64,000 bases of DNA from the NCBI RefSeq assembly GCF_037974265.1, contig NZ_CP150233.1, positions 5,332,001-5,396,000 on the forward strand, in the 5' to 3' direction. The position numbers and the translations under genes were made by a program. Source of the stretch: Paenibacillus sp. FSL R5-0623. Its GTDB lineage: Bacteria; Bacillota; Bacilli; Paenibacillales; Paenibacillaceae. The notes below the pieces were generated by a model that saw only the letters and a program-made list of their open reading frames with translations, did not search any database and was not told the DNA's origin. This document shows, piece by piece, positions 8,440 to 18,373 of this stretch; the first letter of the stretch is position 1, and every line of letters starts with the position of its first letter.

Positions 8440-9474
8440 TTAACGTTTGGAACGAACTGCCGAACTGCTTCTGCTTTTGAACAAATGAATATTCTCTAGC
8501 GCTTTACCTGTTCCGATTGCTACACAATCCAGCGGATTCTCAGCCACAATGACAGGCATTCCTGTCTCACCAGCGAGAAGCTTGTCCAGGTTACGAAGCA
8601 ATGCCCCACCACCTGTAAGAACGATACCCCGATCCATGATATCGGCAGCAAGTTCTGGCGGGCATTTTTCCAGTGTTACTTTTACTGCTTCAACAATTGC
8701 ATTCACCGTATCAGCCAGCGCTTCACTGATCTCGTCCGAAGTAATCGTAATAGTCTTCGGCAGACCTGTTACAAGGTCACGTCCACGAATTTCCATCGTT
8801 TCTACTTGTTCCAATGGCATAGCTGATCCAATATCCATCTTCAATTGCTCTGATGTACGCTCACCGATCATCAGATTGTATTGGCGTTTGATGTACTGGA
8901 TAACGGATTCATCCATCTCGTCACCTGCTACACGAACTGAACGGCTCGTAACAATACCACCAAGTGAGATAACAGCCACTTCCGTTGTGCCGCCACCGAT
9001 ATCTACAACCATACTACCCGTTGGTTCCCATACAGGCAGATCTGCACCGATTGCAGCTGCAAAAGGCTCTTCAATTGTATAGGCTTCACGTGCTCCAGCC
9101 TGTTTGGTTGCATCTTCAACCGCACGTTGTTCTACTGCCGTGATCCCGGATGGTACACATACCATCACGTTTGGATGACGCTGGAACATAGAGCGTTGTT
9201 TCTGCGCTTCACGGATGAAATATTTGATCATCGTTGCCGTTGTATCGAAATCGGCAATAACGCCATCTTTCATTGGACGAATGGCACGAATGTTACCTGG
9301 TGTACGTCCAATCATTTTTTTAGCGGCTTCACCTACTGCCTCGATGCTATTTGTATCTGTCCGTATAGCGACAACCGAAGGTTCGCGCACCACAATTCCT
9401 TTTCCTCGTACATAAACCAACGTATTTGCTGTCCCCAAGTCAATACCCAAATCTTTCGTAAAACCACCAAACAT
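8440..9474 (-). CDS. mreB: Actin-like rod shape protein MreB
   Basis: MreB is the bacterial actin that guides lateral wall synthesis. The phosphate-1 loop DLGIDLGTANTLVY, the VDIGGGTTEVAVI phosphate-2 loop and GIVLTGGGALL adenosine-binding motif are present in the 344-aa protein. AAAGGAG precedes the ATG. Gene order radC-mreB-mreC-mreD-minC-minD is the Bacillus order. Confidence 0.98.
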   Translation of the reverse strand: MFGGFTKDLGIDLGTANTLVYVRGKGIVVREPSVVAIRTDTNSIEAVGEAAKKMIGRTPGNIRAIRPMKDGVIADFDTTATMIKYFIREAQKQRSMFQRHPNVMVCVPSGITAVEQRAVEDATKQAGAREAYTIEEPFAAAIGADLPVWEPTGSMVVDIGGGTTEVAVISLGGIVTSRSVRVAGDEMDESVIQYIKRQYNLMIGERTSEQLKMDIGSAMPLEQVETMEIRGRDLVTGLPKTITITSDEISEALADTVNAIVEAVKVTLEKCPPELAADIMDRGIVLTGGGALLRNLDKLLAGETGMPVIVAENPLDCVAIGTGKALENIHLFKSRSSSAVRSKR

Positions 9475-9657
9475 AACATAATCTCCTTTTCTGCCTCATA
9501 TAGCCGCTCCATTCTGATCCAGAGCGTAATAATTTTATTCCCACGCAATACGTGGAGCTAATATTCGCATTTGTTTTTTTGCATTTGTAAAGTGAACCTA
9601 TCTTTTACGGACAACGCCGTTAACATTCATAGGAAAACATCAACGCCAACCATTATA

Positions 9658-10347
9658 TTATACTAAGCCCTTCTCCTTCAAACTTACGTACGTTCCATCT
9701 CCGATAATAATATGATCAAGCACGTCAATGCCAACAATACCGCCTGCTTCAATCAGTCTCTTGGTTATTTGGATATCCTCTGGACTGGGCGTAGGATCAC
9801 CACTGGGATGGTTGTGTGCGCACACAATCGATGCGCTGCTGCATTTGATGGCAGCCCGGAACACTTCACGTGGATGTACAATCGAAGCGTTAAGGCTGCC
9901 CATGGAGAGTGTTTCCTGGGCAATAATATGATTTTTGCTATTCAGAAAAAGACACACAAAATGTTCTTTTTGCAAGTAACGCAATTGTTCGATCAGGATA
10001 TCAGCTGCATCACGCGGTGTACGTATTGAGGTCGACTGTGTGAGTCTGCTCTTGGCAATCCGATGACCCAGCTCAATGCCAGCTTTCAATTGCACAGCCT
10101 TGGCATTACCGATCCCTTTCATCGTGGTCAGTTCTTCCAGACTCAAATCCATCAACGAGCGAATGCCACCCGCTTCGGCCAGAATCCGCTGTGCCATATG
10201 CACCGCGGATTCCTGTCTTGTGCCTGTTCGAAGTAAAATTGCCAGCAATTCAGCATGGCTTAAGGCGCCCGCCCCGTATTCCATCATGCGTTCTCTCGGG
10301 CGTTCTTCCTGGGGGATGTCGCGCATCATGTATTGAGGCGACTCCAT
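9658..10347 (-). CDS. radC: RadC/ComM-type JAMM domain protein
   Basis: RadC-family protein of 229 aa. An N-terminal helix-hairpin-helix part (MKGIGNAKAVQLKAGIELG) is followed by a JAMM/MPN metalloprotease-like domain with the AHNHPSGDPTPSPED zinc motif. The historical link to DNA repair has not held up and the biochemical role is unresolved. AGAGGGAACTT precedes the ATG. It lies between maf and mreB as in Bacillus. Confidence 0.96.
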   Translation of the reverse strand: MESPQYMMRDIPQEERPRERMMEYGAGALSHAELLAILLRTGTRQESAVHMAQRILAEAGGIRSLMDLSLEELTTMKGIGNAKAVQLKAGIELGHRIAKSRLTQSTSIRTPRDAADILIEQLRYLQKEHFVCLFLNSKNHIIAQETLSMGSLNASIVHPREVFRAAIKCSSASIVCAHNHPSGDPTPSPEDIQITKRLIEAGGIVGIDVLDHIIIGDGTYVSLKEKGLV

Positions 10348-10384
10348 AAGTTCCCTCTTTTCATTTCACAACATTTGGCTTCAT

Positions 10385-10996
10385 TCATGTTCGTGGCAAC
10401 ACATGTACGCCGAACCCATCCAACATATCACTTAGCAAAGATAGCGGCAAGCCAACCACATTAAAATAACATCCTTCGATACGATCGATCATTGAAGCAC
10501 CAATGCCCTGAATGGCATATGATCCTGCCTTGTCTGAAGGCTCACCTGTCTGCACATAAGCACGGATGGTTGCATCAGACAGCTCTTTCATCGTTACATC
10601 GGTCTGGCGGTAATGAACTAACGACTGTCCATTGCCCGCATCAATACAAGCGACGCCCGTAAACACCCGATGTACGCGGCCCTGCAGCCGGGATAACATA
10701 CGTTCAGCATCTGCTTCGTCTACAGGTTTGCCTAGAATCTCACCATCCAGAACAACAACGGTGTCACTACCAACAATAATGCCTTCCTGCTCGTGGCCTT
10801 CAAGCCCGCGATACACGGCAAGTGCCTTGCGCAAAGCAAGCTCCTGCACCGTCTGTTCAGGTGTCCACTCTGGTGGTGTGTCTTCATTGGCATGACTTGG
10901 TATTACATCAAACGCTAGGTGGAGTGATGCGATCAGTTCTTTGCGCCGAGGCGATGTGGAGGCCAGAATAATAGGGCGCTGTTGTGTGTTATCCAA
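10385..10996 (-). CDS. maf: Maf/YhdE nucleotide pyrophosphatase
   Basis: Maf proteins hydrolyse non-canonical or modified nucleoside triphosphates, commonly dTTP, UTP and m5UTP. The signature LASTSPRRKELI lies at the N-terminus, followed by GSDTVVVLDGEILGKP. I prefer the TTG at 10996 because AAGGAG lies 9 bases upstream; an in-frame ATG at 11026 would add ten residues (MLPWHKEPFI) and has no good ribosome binding site, and its codons contain the AAGGAG itself. With this start the protein has 203 aa, normal for Maf. Confidence 0.95.
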   Translation of the reverse strand: MDNTQQRPIILASTSPRRKELIASLHLAFDVIPSHANEDTPPEWTPEQTVQELALRKALAVYRGLEGHEQEGIIVGSDTVVVLDGEILGKPVDEADAERMLSRLQGRVHRVFTGVACIDAGNGQSLVHYRQTDVTMKELSDATIRAYVQTGEPSDKAGSYAIQGIGASMIDRIEGCYFNVVGLPLSLLSDMLDGFGVHVLPRT

Positions 10997-11090
10997 AATG
11001 AACGGCTCCTTATGCCACGGCAACATCCTGTCCGGATCACGATAATAGATGTCACTGGTTTAATTTTTTTCGTCATAACTCGTCATTCTC

Positions 11091-11333
11091 CTACAGTCTG
11101 CGATACAGCCACACAGCGGCAATCATACCGATCAGACTCAGAAGGCTCATTTGAAATTGAAGTGAAATATCATAACTGATAATATCCAGATCAGCCTGCG
11201 GCGACCAACGTATGGTCGTGGCTTTCGTAAGAAAGGCTACTGCCTTAACAGGCTGCAGTGCCTTGGCGATCCACGCTCCGGCCATCCAGCCGAGCAGCAG
11301 AAACAGCAATAACATGCCGAAGTTTTTTTTCAT
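11091..11333 (-). CDS. Small DUF4321-like membrane protein
   Basis: An 80-aa protein with two hydrophobic helices, at about residues 5-24 and 58-76, joined by a 30-residue loop (QADLDIISYDISLQFQ). It resembles the DUF4321 family of small Firmicute membrane proteins, whose role is unknown. The ATG at 11333 follows GAGGGA at good spacing; a longer frame to 11369 has no support. It lies between spoIIB and maf, a position in which B. subtilis has no gene. Confidence 0.75.
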   Translation of the reverse strand: MKKNFGMLLLFLLLGWMAGAWIAKALQPVKAVAFLTKATTIRWSPQADLDIISYDISLQFQMSLLSLIGMIAAVWLYRRL

Positions 11334-11394
11334 CGGTAATCTTCCCTCGCCATTTTTTGACACCCACATTATTATACGGGGTTTTGTACGTCAA

Positions 11395-11443
11395 TACAAA
11401 CACAAATCCGGCAAGGGGAACTATTTCCAGTTCCTTGCCGGAT
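11395..11443 (-). terminator. Terminator after the SpoIIB-like gene
   Basis: A long stem (atccggcaagg at 11406-11416 pairing with 11433-11443, extended inward by AACT/AGTT) is followed on the minus strand by a T-rich run (TTTGTGTTTG). Confidence 0.75.
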
Positions 11444-11478
11444 GGGTATTTCCAAGCGTTGTTATGGGAAAGAGCATG

Positions 11479-12708
11479 TTACTGCTTTATCGCTTCAAGC
11501 CATTTTTTCTGCTGCAGTACATATTCCATCAGATCGGACTGCACGGACCACATGTGCACATCATCCGGGTTTTTGTTGTACTCTGCGATAGCCGTAATTG
11601 CACTGTTCATTGATTTCTCCATTCCGCCAATAATAGGTTGTACATCCGCGGTCAGGCCAGGTGTAAGACTATTCAATCCGGTCAGCCATGACTGGTGCTT
11701 ATTTTGAATCGCGGTCATCGTTTCTGTAGAGACTGCTGCCGGAGCAGACTGACCCAGCTGCTGAATGGACAAGGTAGATAATTGTTCCACCAGTGCAGAA
11801 CTGTTTGTGAAGAAAAGCTGCACATCCTCTTGCTTGCCACCGAATATAGCCGGATTGATCTCAGGGTTCACGATCTCCTTGACGTACAGTTCGACTCCCT
11901 GGGCTTTTAGCCTGGAGCTAAGTAGCTTGGCCTCTTCACGATCAGCCGAAATGCCTGCATATACTCGATTGCCATCTTCAGGATCAGAACCTGCGGCTAT
12001 ACCTGCCTGCGCCAGTTCAAGCTTCGCCTGCTCAGCTCGTTCAGGAGAACTGAACACGCCGTATTGAAGTGCATAATACGTGCTGCCAGTCGCCGCTGTC
12101 TGAAGCTGCTGCTCTGTACCTGCAGTTCCCTCCTGACCCGTCACAGTGGAAACTGCCTGATTGACGGGAAGAAGATCGCCTGGCTTGACGGCTCCTTCTT
12201 TATTAAAAAATGAAAGAATAACCATGCCAAAAAGTGCTCCGGTAACAAGTGCCCCAGTGACAGAACCAATCATTTTCCATCCCCTTGGAGGGCGATTGCG
12301 TTTATAGGAATAGTTCTCCGAATCTGCAAGCCAGTCGTGGCCCTGATCATCATGTGTATTGGACAGATCACGACGCTCTTCCTCCGGATTATCGGTGTGA
12401 TTAACATAACCGGAACCGGAACGGTTCCCAAAATAATGGGTCTCATCCAAGTTCAAGTTCGAATCATGACTCACCCGCTCGTCAGGTTCAGGTACAGTAG
12501 AGCTTGTCAGCACCGTCTCTCCCCAGTCTCCGGGGATATCCTCAGGCGTCCATGATGGGGTTGTATTTATCTGCTTAGGTGTTAGCGGTTGATTATGCGG
12601 TAATTCTTCACTTAACGTCACCAATGGACTGGACGCGGATATCCTCTTGTTCTCAGGCTTGTCCGACTCATGATCTCCGAAGCGAAACGTCATTCTAGCA
12701 TTGCTCAC
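11479..12708 (-). CDS. spoIIB: SPOR-domain membrane protein, SpoIIB-like
   Basis: The 409-aa product has a long charged cytoplasmic region (residues 1-200), one membrane helix (GALVTGALFGMVILSFF, near residue 210), and an extracellular SPOR domain (YYALQYGVFSSPERAEQA to about residue 300) that would bind denuded septal peptidoglycan, then a helical tail. B. subtilis SpoIIB, which helps engulfment start, has the same layout and lies at the same place next to maf. Start is GTG at 12708 with AAAGGAG 9 bases upstream; the frame continues open to 12867 but that part is not needed. The name rests on position and layout more than on residue identity. Confidence 0.7.
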   Translation of the reverse strand: MSNARMTFRFGDHESDKPENKRISASSPLVTLSEELPHNQPLTPKQINTTPSWTPEDIPGDWGETVLTSSTVPEPDERVSHDSNLNLDETHYFGNRSGSGYVNHTDNPEEERRDLSNTHDDQGHDWLADSENYSYKRNRPPRGWKMIGSVTGALVTGALFGMVILSFFNKEGAVKPGDLLPVNQAVSTVTGQEGTAGTEQQLQTAATGSTYYALQYGVFSSPERAEQAKLELAQAGIAAGSDPEDGNRVYAGISADREEAKLLSSRLKAQGVELYVKEIVNPEINPAIFGGKQEDVQLFFTNSSALVEQLSTLSIQQLGQSAPAAVSTETMTAIQNKHQSWLTGLNSLTPGLTADVQPIIGGMEKSMNSAITAIAEYNKNPDDVHMWSVQSDLMEYVLQQKKWLEAIKQ

Positions 12709-12777
12709 CCGTACCCTCTCCTTTGTCCCATTTATAACAGCTATATGCAGAGACTGGAGGTTACATTCCATATAACG

Positions 12778-12813
12778 CAAAAAAAAACGCCTGCTTCGTA
12801 TCGAAGACAGGCG
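12778..12813 (-). terminator. Terminator after murC
   Basis: An 11-bp stem with one mismatch (CGCCTGtCTTCG/CGAAGcAGGCG, 12788-12813) is followed by nine T on the minus strand. It closes folC-murC. Confidence 0.9.
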
Positions 12814-12827
12814 ATTTCTCAATTGAT

Positions 12828-14210
12828 TTATTTCAAACCTTTGGCAAGTGTATCGCCGACTTTCCAAATATCCCCTGCACCCATCGTAATCACAAGATCT
12901 CCTGGCTGCAGACGATGTTGCAGATCAGCTACAACTTCTTCTTTTGTAGGGAGGTAACGTGCAGAAGCATTACTGTTTTGAACGATCAGTTCAACCAGTC
13001 TGGCTGAGGTTACCCCTTCGATCTGTTTTTCGCCCGCAGGAGAATAGATATCCGTAATAAGCACCTCATCCGCTTCCGCAAAAGCACGACTGAATGCATC
13101 AAGCAGGAAGAACGTCCGCGTATAACGCTGTGGCTGGAATACCGCAATAATACGTTTGCCCGTTGCTTTGGCTGCACTAATGGTAGCTTCGATCTCAGTC
13201 GGGTGATGAGCATAATCATCAATGATCAGCATATCACGCGCCTCGCCCAATACCTGGAATCTGCGTTTGGCTCCGTGGAACTGGATGATAGCTGCCACAA
13301 TCTTCTCAAATGGAATGCCTGCTTCCAGACAGGTAATCACAGTAGCCATCGCATTATAAACGTTATGCTTACCCGGCACTGATAATTCCACCGTGCCCAT
13401 AGCAGTACCCTGATGATTCATCGTAAAGGAGATACGTCGATCGCCCAGTACAATATCCGTTGCCGTATAATCTGCAGCACGATCAATACCATAGGTTGTA
13501 ATCCGTGACTTGAGTTCTGGCAAAATCGCTTGAACATTCTCGTCGTCAGAACACACAATTGCTGTTCCTTCCGGACGAATCTGGCTCAAGAACTGCACAT
13601 AAGCCTTTTTGAGCTCCTCAAAATCACTGTTGTAATTCTCCAGATGATCTGCTTCAATATTGGTTACAATACCGAGCCATGGATGGTACTGCAAAAATGA
13701 ACCGTCGCTCTCGTCCGCCTCAGCAACTACCCAGTCGCCCTGGCCTGCCTTGGCGTTGGTGCCCACATTCATGATCTCTCCGCCAATGATATATGTCGGG
13801 TCCGTATCACATTTATCCATAACAAGTGCAATCATGGATGAGGTGGTTGTTTTACCGTGAGCTCCAGCAACAGCCACACCTTTACGTTCGTTCAACAAAC
13901 GTGCAAGCATCTGGGAACGATGCAGAATCGGAATGTTCAGCTCTGCAGCTGCTACCCGTTCCACATTATCAGCAGGCGCTGCCGTAGAGTAGACAACAAG
14001 GTCTGCTCCAGTGACGTGCTCTGCCGTATGTCCGATATATATTTTCGCCCCCTTGGCTGCCAACTTCTCGGTCAACTCCTGTGAAGCGACATCCGATCCG
14101 GTAACGGTGTATCCCATTTCCAACATAACTCTTGCGATGGCACTCATGCCATATCCGCCAATCCCTATAAAATGAACGTGTTCCGATGTATTTAACAAAA
14201 CTTTCACCAA
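12828..14210 (-). CDS. murC: UDP-N-acetylmuramate-L-alanine ligase
   Basis: MurC adds L-alanine to UDP-MurNAc, the first amino acid of the peptidoglycan stem peptide, using ATP. The N-terminal Rossmann loop HFIGIGGYGMS binds the UDP-sugar and the P-loop AGAHGKTTTSS lies at about residues 115-125. The 460-aa length is standard for MurC. It starts 7 bases inside the end of folC, so the two ligases of the same Mur superfamily are coupled. In B. subtilis murC is elsewhere and comC occupies this place. Confidence 0.97.
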   Translation of the reverse strand: MVKVLLNTSEHVHFIGIGGYGMSAIARVMLEMGYTVTGSDVASQELTEKLAAKGAKIYIGHTAEHVTGADLVVYSTAAPADNVERVAAAELNIPILHRSQMLARLLNERKGVAVAGAHGKTTTSSMIALVMDKCDTDPTYIIGGEIMNVGTNAKAGQGDWVVAEADESDGSFLQYHPWLGIVTNIEADHLENYNSDFEELKKAYVQFLSQIRPEGTAIVCSDDENVQAILPELKSRITTYGIDRAADYTATDIVLGDRRISFTMNHQGTAMGTVELSVPGKHNVYNAMATVITCLEAGIPFEKIVAAIIQFHGAKRRFQVLGEARDMLIIDDYAHHPTEIEATISAAKATGKRIIAVFQPQRYTRTFFLLDAFSRAFAEADEVLITDIYSPAGEKQIEGVTSARLVELIVQNSNASARYLPTKEEVVADLQHRLQPGDLVITMGAGDIWKVGDTLAKGLK

Positions 14211-15580
14211 CCTTTTTCAGAATCGGTTTGATGCAAAAGGGCTGCCCGCACATCCGCAATCAGGTACAGTGTGCCGGAGACCACCCCCAGATCTTCCGCT
14301 TCCGTCCGTGACTTCAATAGATCAAGTGCCTTTGCCCATTCGGGCTCGACGATGATTTCCAGTTCCTGCTTCGCAATGGCGGGACGTACCCGTTCGACAA
14401 TCTGCAGCAATTCGGCTGCATCCATTTTGCGTCGGAAATCTGGCTCGGTCAGGATCAGCGTATCCACTAGTGGCAGTATATGCTGCAAATACGCTTCGTG
14501 ATGCTTATTTGCCAACATACCCATCATCAAAATTAACTTGTTGTGTGGATAGACATCCGTAATGCTCTTGGCCAGTGACTCTGCCCCTTCCGGATTATGT
14601 GCTCCATCAAGCACAATTCGGGGTTCATCGACGACTTTTTCGAATCTTCCTGCCCAGAAAGCATTCTCCAGTCCAAGTGCAATATCGTTGTCATCCAGCA
14701 TAAATGCCATGTATTGTCTAAGCAATTCAAGCACCATAAGTGCGGCCGCTGCATTGTCACATTGATGTGAGCCCTGCATGCGTATGCGAACGTCCAGGTC
14801 ACGAAACGGGCCTGTAAAATGAAAAGATTGTCCGTTCTCATTGCTGTCCAGTCTATGATAAGAGAATTGATCTCCAGCCAAATACACGCTTGATTGAAGC
14901 TGCTGTGCTTTCTCCTGAATCACCTTCACAGCTTCGGGTTGAGTCGCGCAAGTCACAACGGGTACTCCCGGCTTGATAATACCTGCCTTTTCTCCAGCAA
15001 TCTGCTCAATCGTATCTCCAAGCACATCCGTATGATCCATACCAATGTTGGTGATGACGGACACAACAGGTGCGACAATATTCGTTACGTCCATCCTTCC
15101 CCCTAGCCCCGTCTCCCATACCACAACGTCAGGGTAACACTCCTCTGCATAGTACAGAAGCGCGAGAGCCGTGGATACCTCAAACATCGTGGGTGATCCA
15201 AGCGGAGTGGAGGCCATTTCCATGACCAGTGGATGTAATCGATTCGAGAGCTTAAGCAGGATTTCTTCAGGAATATCCTCACCGTTGTATTGAAAACGGT
15301 TTGTAAACTTGGTGATATAAGGCGACGTAAAAGTACCCACATCATATCCAGCCTGAAGAAGCACTGACGTCAAAAAAGCGCAAGTCGAACCTTTGCCGTT
15401 CGTTCCCGCGACATGAATAAATTTGAGACGTTGGTGTGGGTTGCCTAACATGGACATCAGACTCTCGATTCGTTCCAATCCAGGTCGGATGCCAAAAGGA
15501 ATAAGGCCATTGATCCAGTCCACGGCCTCGTTATACGTAAGTAAAGGAGCTGCTGCATCTGTCCCGTCTAATTCCGTCAT
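14204..15580 (-). CDS. folC: Folylpolyglutamate/dihydrofolate synthase
   Basis: FolC adds glutamates to folates and may convert dihydropteroate to dihydrofolate. The P-loop IHVAGTNGKGSTCAF, the TSPYITKFTNRF omega loop and the GGRMDVTN and DGAHNPEGA motifs are intact. The ATG at 15580 follows GAAGGTG; the frame extends to 15631 into the valS terminator and is not credible there. The protein has 458 aa. It lies between valS and murC, as in the Bacillus valS-folC pair. Confidence 0.96.
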   Translation of the reverse strand: MTELDGTDAAAPLLTYNEAVDWINGLIPFGIRPGLERIESLMSMLGNPHQRLKFIHVAGTNGKGSTCAFLTSVLLQAGYDVGTFTSPYITKFTNRFQYNGEDIPEEILLKLSNRLHPLVMEMASTPLGSPTMFEVSTALALLYYAEECYPDVVVWETGLGGRMDVTNIVAPVVSVITNIGMDHTDVLGDTIEQIAGEKAGIIKPGVPVVTCATQPEAVKVIQEKAQQLQSSVYLAGDQFSYHRLDSNENGQSFHFTGPFRDLDVRIRMQGSHQCDNAAAALMVLELLRQYMAFMLDDNDIALGLENAFWAGRFEKVVDEPRIVLDGAHNPEGAESLAKSITDVYPHNKLILMMGMLANKHHEAYLQHILPLVDTLILTEPDFRRKMDAAELLQIVERVRPAIAKQELEIIVEPEWAKALDLLKSRTEAEDLGVVSGTLYLIADVRAALLHQTDSEKGW

Positions 15581-15610
15581 CTGATTCACCTTCGGTCCCG
15601 AGTTTGAGTG

Positions 15611-15647
15611 AAAAAAGCGGCCGGATGGCATAATGGCTCTCCATCCG
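15611..15647 (-). terminator. Terminator after valS
   Basis: A 7-bp stem (CGGATGG/CCATCCG, 15622-15647) followed by GCCGC and six T on the minus strand. Confidence 0.65.
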
Positions 15648-15658
15648 ACCCAAATATA

Positions 15659-18325
15659 TTAACCTTTCAGTTCCTTGATTCGTGCAATCACTTTATCCCG
15701 TTTATCGGAATAATCGGCTTGCTTGGCGCGCTCTTCCTCAATAACTTTGGCAGGAGCTTTGGCTACAAAGCCTTCATTCGCCAGCTTTTTCTCTACACGG
15801 AGAACTTCGCCCTCAAGGTTCTCCAACTCTTTCTCCAAACGAGCCACTTCCTGCTCGATATCAATAAGACCTGCGAGCGGCAAGTATAGTTCTGCCCCCG
15901 TAATGATCGCAGTCATTGCCTTATCCGGTGAGTTTAAATCCAGCCCACTATCGAACTCGGACGTATTACAGAAACGTTTGATGTAGTGACTGTTACGCTC
16001 AATGATGCTGGACGTCTCAGGACTGTTTGCTTTGACCATCAACTCGATCTTTTTGCTCATCGGCACGTTCACTTCTGCACGAATGTTTCGCACTGCACGA
16101 ATGGTATCCATCAGCAGGTTCATCTCGGCAACAGCCTCTGGGTTCTCCAGAGCAGGATCATATACTGGCCATGATGCCAGCGTAATGGTCTCACCTTCAT
16201 GCGGCAGATGCTGCCAGATCTCTTCGGAGATGTATGGCATAAACGGATGAATCAGGCGCATGGTCTGATCAAGCACATAAGCAAGCACGGATTGTGTTTT
16301 CTTCTTGGCAACCGGATCTTCCCCATAGAAGGACAGCTTAGCAAACTCAATGTACCAGTCACACAGGTCATCCCAGATAAAGTTATACAACACACGACCC
16401 GTTTCCCCAAATTCATACGCTTCGATTAGACGCGTAATATCGCGGGAAGTTTCGTTCAGACGGTGCAAAATCCAATAATCCGCTGTACCAAGCTCTCCGC
16501 TAATGTCACGTTCCTCATAAGTGAATCCTTCCAGATTCATCAATGCAAAGCGCGAAGCATTCCAGATTTTGTTGGCAAAGTTACGAGCCTGCTCCACCCG
16601 TTCCCAACGGAAACGCAGATCCTGACCTGGCGTGCTGCTGGTTGAGATCATGTAACGCATTGCATCTGCGCCGTATTTCTCAATCACATCCAGCGGATCT
16701 ACACCGTTGCCCAGTGATTTGGACATTTTACGTCCATCTGCATCACGAACAAGACCATGCATCAGCACATCCTTGAACGGAATCTCATCCGTGAATTCCA
16801 ATGCAGTGAAAATCATACGTGCAACCCAGAAATATATGATGTCATACCCTGTCACAAGTACACTTGTTGGATAATAACGTTGCAGATCTTCCGTATCTTC
16901 CGGCCAGCCTAGTGTGGAGAATGGCCATAAGCCGGAGCTAAACCAAGTATCGAGTACGTCTTCGTCCTGTCTGAGCTTGCGTCCAGCATACTCTGGCAGC
17001 GTTGTTGGATCTTCAGCAGATACGATGATTTCACCTGTTTCTTCATCATACCAAGCAGGTATGCGATGTCCCCACCACAGTTGACGGGAAATACACCAGT
17101 CCCGAACGTTTTCGATCCAGTTCAGATAGGTTTTCTCAAAACGGTCTGGAACAAAATTAACCCCTTCGCCGCTCTGTTGTTTCTTGATCGCTCTCTCTGC
17201 AAGTGGCTTCATCTCAACGAACCACTGTGTAGAAAGATACGGCTCAACAACAGCTCCGGTACGTTCACTGTGTCCAACCTGATGCGTGTGATCCTCAATA
17301 TTGATCAATACGCCCTGCTCTTTCAAGTCAGCAACAATCTGCTTGCGGCAGTCACTGCGATCCAGTCCCTGATACTTGCCAGCCTCAGCATTCATTGTTC
17401 CGCTCTCATCCATTACAGTAATTTGAGGCAGATCATGACGAAGACCTACTTCAAAGTCATTCGGATCATGTGCAGGCGTGATTTTAACTGCACCACTTCC
17501 GAACTCTTTATCCACATAATCATCAGCGATAATTGGAATTTCGCGTCCAATGATTGGCAGTACAAGTACTTTACCAATCATATCTGCATAACGCTCATCC
17601 TTCGGATGAACAGCAACCGCTGTATCACCCAGCATCGTTTCAGGACGCGTTGTTGCCACGGTAACGTAGCCACTTCCGTCTTTGAGCGGGTAACGCAGAT
17701 GGTACAAGTGACCCTGAACCTCTTTATATTCAACCTCAATGTCGGACAGAGCTGTCCGGTTCACCGGGTCCCAGTTAATGATACGTTTGCCTCGGTAAAT
17801 AAGGCCTTTTTCATACAGTTGAACAAATACTTTGCGAACCGCTTGGGACAGACCTTCATCCAGCGTAAAACGTTCACGTGAGTAGTCAAGCGACAATCCC
17901 ATTTTGCCCCATTGCTGACGAATGGTAGTGGCATATTGATCTTTCCAGTCCCATACTTTCTCCAGGAACTTCTCACGTCCCAGATCATAACGAGTCAGAC
18001 CTTCTTCACGCAGCTTCTGCTCCACTTTGGTTTGGGTAGCAATACCTGCATGGTCGGAACCCGGAAGCCACAGTGCATCATAACCTTGCATCCGTTTGGT
18101 GCGGATCAGAATATCCTGCAGTGTAAAATCGAGCGCATGCCCAATGTGTAGCATCCCGGTCACATTCGGGGGTGGAATTACAATCGTATACGGCTCGGCA
18201 TCTTTACGTTGACCGGCTTTGAAATATCCACGCTCCATCCAGGTGGAGTACCATTTATCCTCTGCCGCCTTAGGATCGTAAGTGGTCGGCATTTCTGTTG
18301 CAGCTGATTTTTTTTCCTCAGACAT
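15659..18325 (-). CDS. valS: Valyl-tRNA synthetase
   Basis: Class I synthetase that charges tRNA-Val. The HIGH motif appears as HIGH at residues 60-63 after PPPNVTGML, and KMSKS as GRKMSKSLGNG. The editing CP1 domain (TTRPETMLGDTAVAVHP), the anticodon-binding domain and the C-terminal coiled-coil arm (ARLEKELENLEGEVLRVEKK) follow in order. Length is 888 aa. A T-box leader with a Val specifier candidate precedes it, so its expression should respond to uncharged tRNA-Val. Confidence 0.99.
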   Translation of the reverse strand: MSEEKKSAATEMPTTYDPKAAEDKWYSTWMERGYFKAGQRKDAEPYTIVIPPPNVTGMLHIGHALDFTLQDILIRTKRMQGYDALWLPGSDHAGIATQTKVEQKLREEGLTRYDLGREKFLEKVWDWKDQYATTIRQQWGKMGLSLDYSRERFTLDEGLSQAVRKVFVQLYEKGLIYRGKRIINWDPVNRTALSDIEVEYKEVQGHLYHLRYPLKDGSGYVTVATTRPETMLGDTAVAVHPKDERYADMIGKVLVLPIIGREIPIIADDYVDKEFGSGAVKITPAHDPNDFEVGLRHDLPQITVMDESGTMNAEAGKYQGLDRSDCRKQIVADLKEQGVLINIEDHTHQVGHSERTGAVVEPYLSTQWFVEMKPLAERAIKKQQSGEGVNFVPDRFEKTYLNWIENVRDWCISRQLWWGHRIPAWYDEETGEIIVSAEDPTTLPEYAGRKLRQDEDVLDTWFSSGLWPFSTLGWPEDTEDLQRYYPTSVLVTGYDIIYFWVARMIFTALEFTDEIPFKDVLMHGLVRDADGRKMSKSLGNGVDPLDVIEKYGADAMRYMISTSSTPGQDLRFRWERVEQARNFANKIWNASRFALMNLEGFTYEERDISGELGTADYWILHRLNETSRDITRLIEAYEFGETGRVLYNFIWDDLCDWYIEFAKLSFYGEDPVAKKKTQSVLAYVLDQTMRLIHPFMPYISEEIWQHLPHEGETITLASWPVYDPALENPEAVAEMNLLMDTIRAVRNIRAEVNVPMSKKIELMVKANSPETSSIIERNSHYIKRFCNTSEFDSGLDLNSPDKAMTAIITGAELYLPLAGLIDIEQEVARLEKELENLEGEVLRVEKKLANEGFVAKAPAKVIEEERAKQADYSDKRDKVIARIKELKG

Positions 18326-18373
18326 GTGTCATTCCTCCGTTACTTCATCATCTTCGCCAAAAAAAACAAAAAA

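Noticed and set aside
11479..12867. Long N-terminal extension of the SPOR protein up to 12,867
   Set aside because: The extra 53 residues overlap the murC terminator and are basic and unlike the rest; GTG at 12708 has a strong ribosome binding site.
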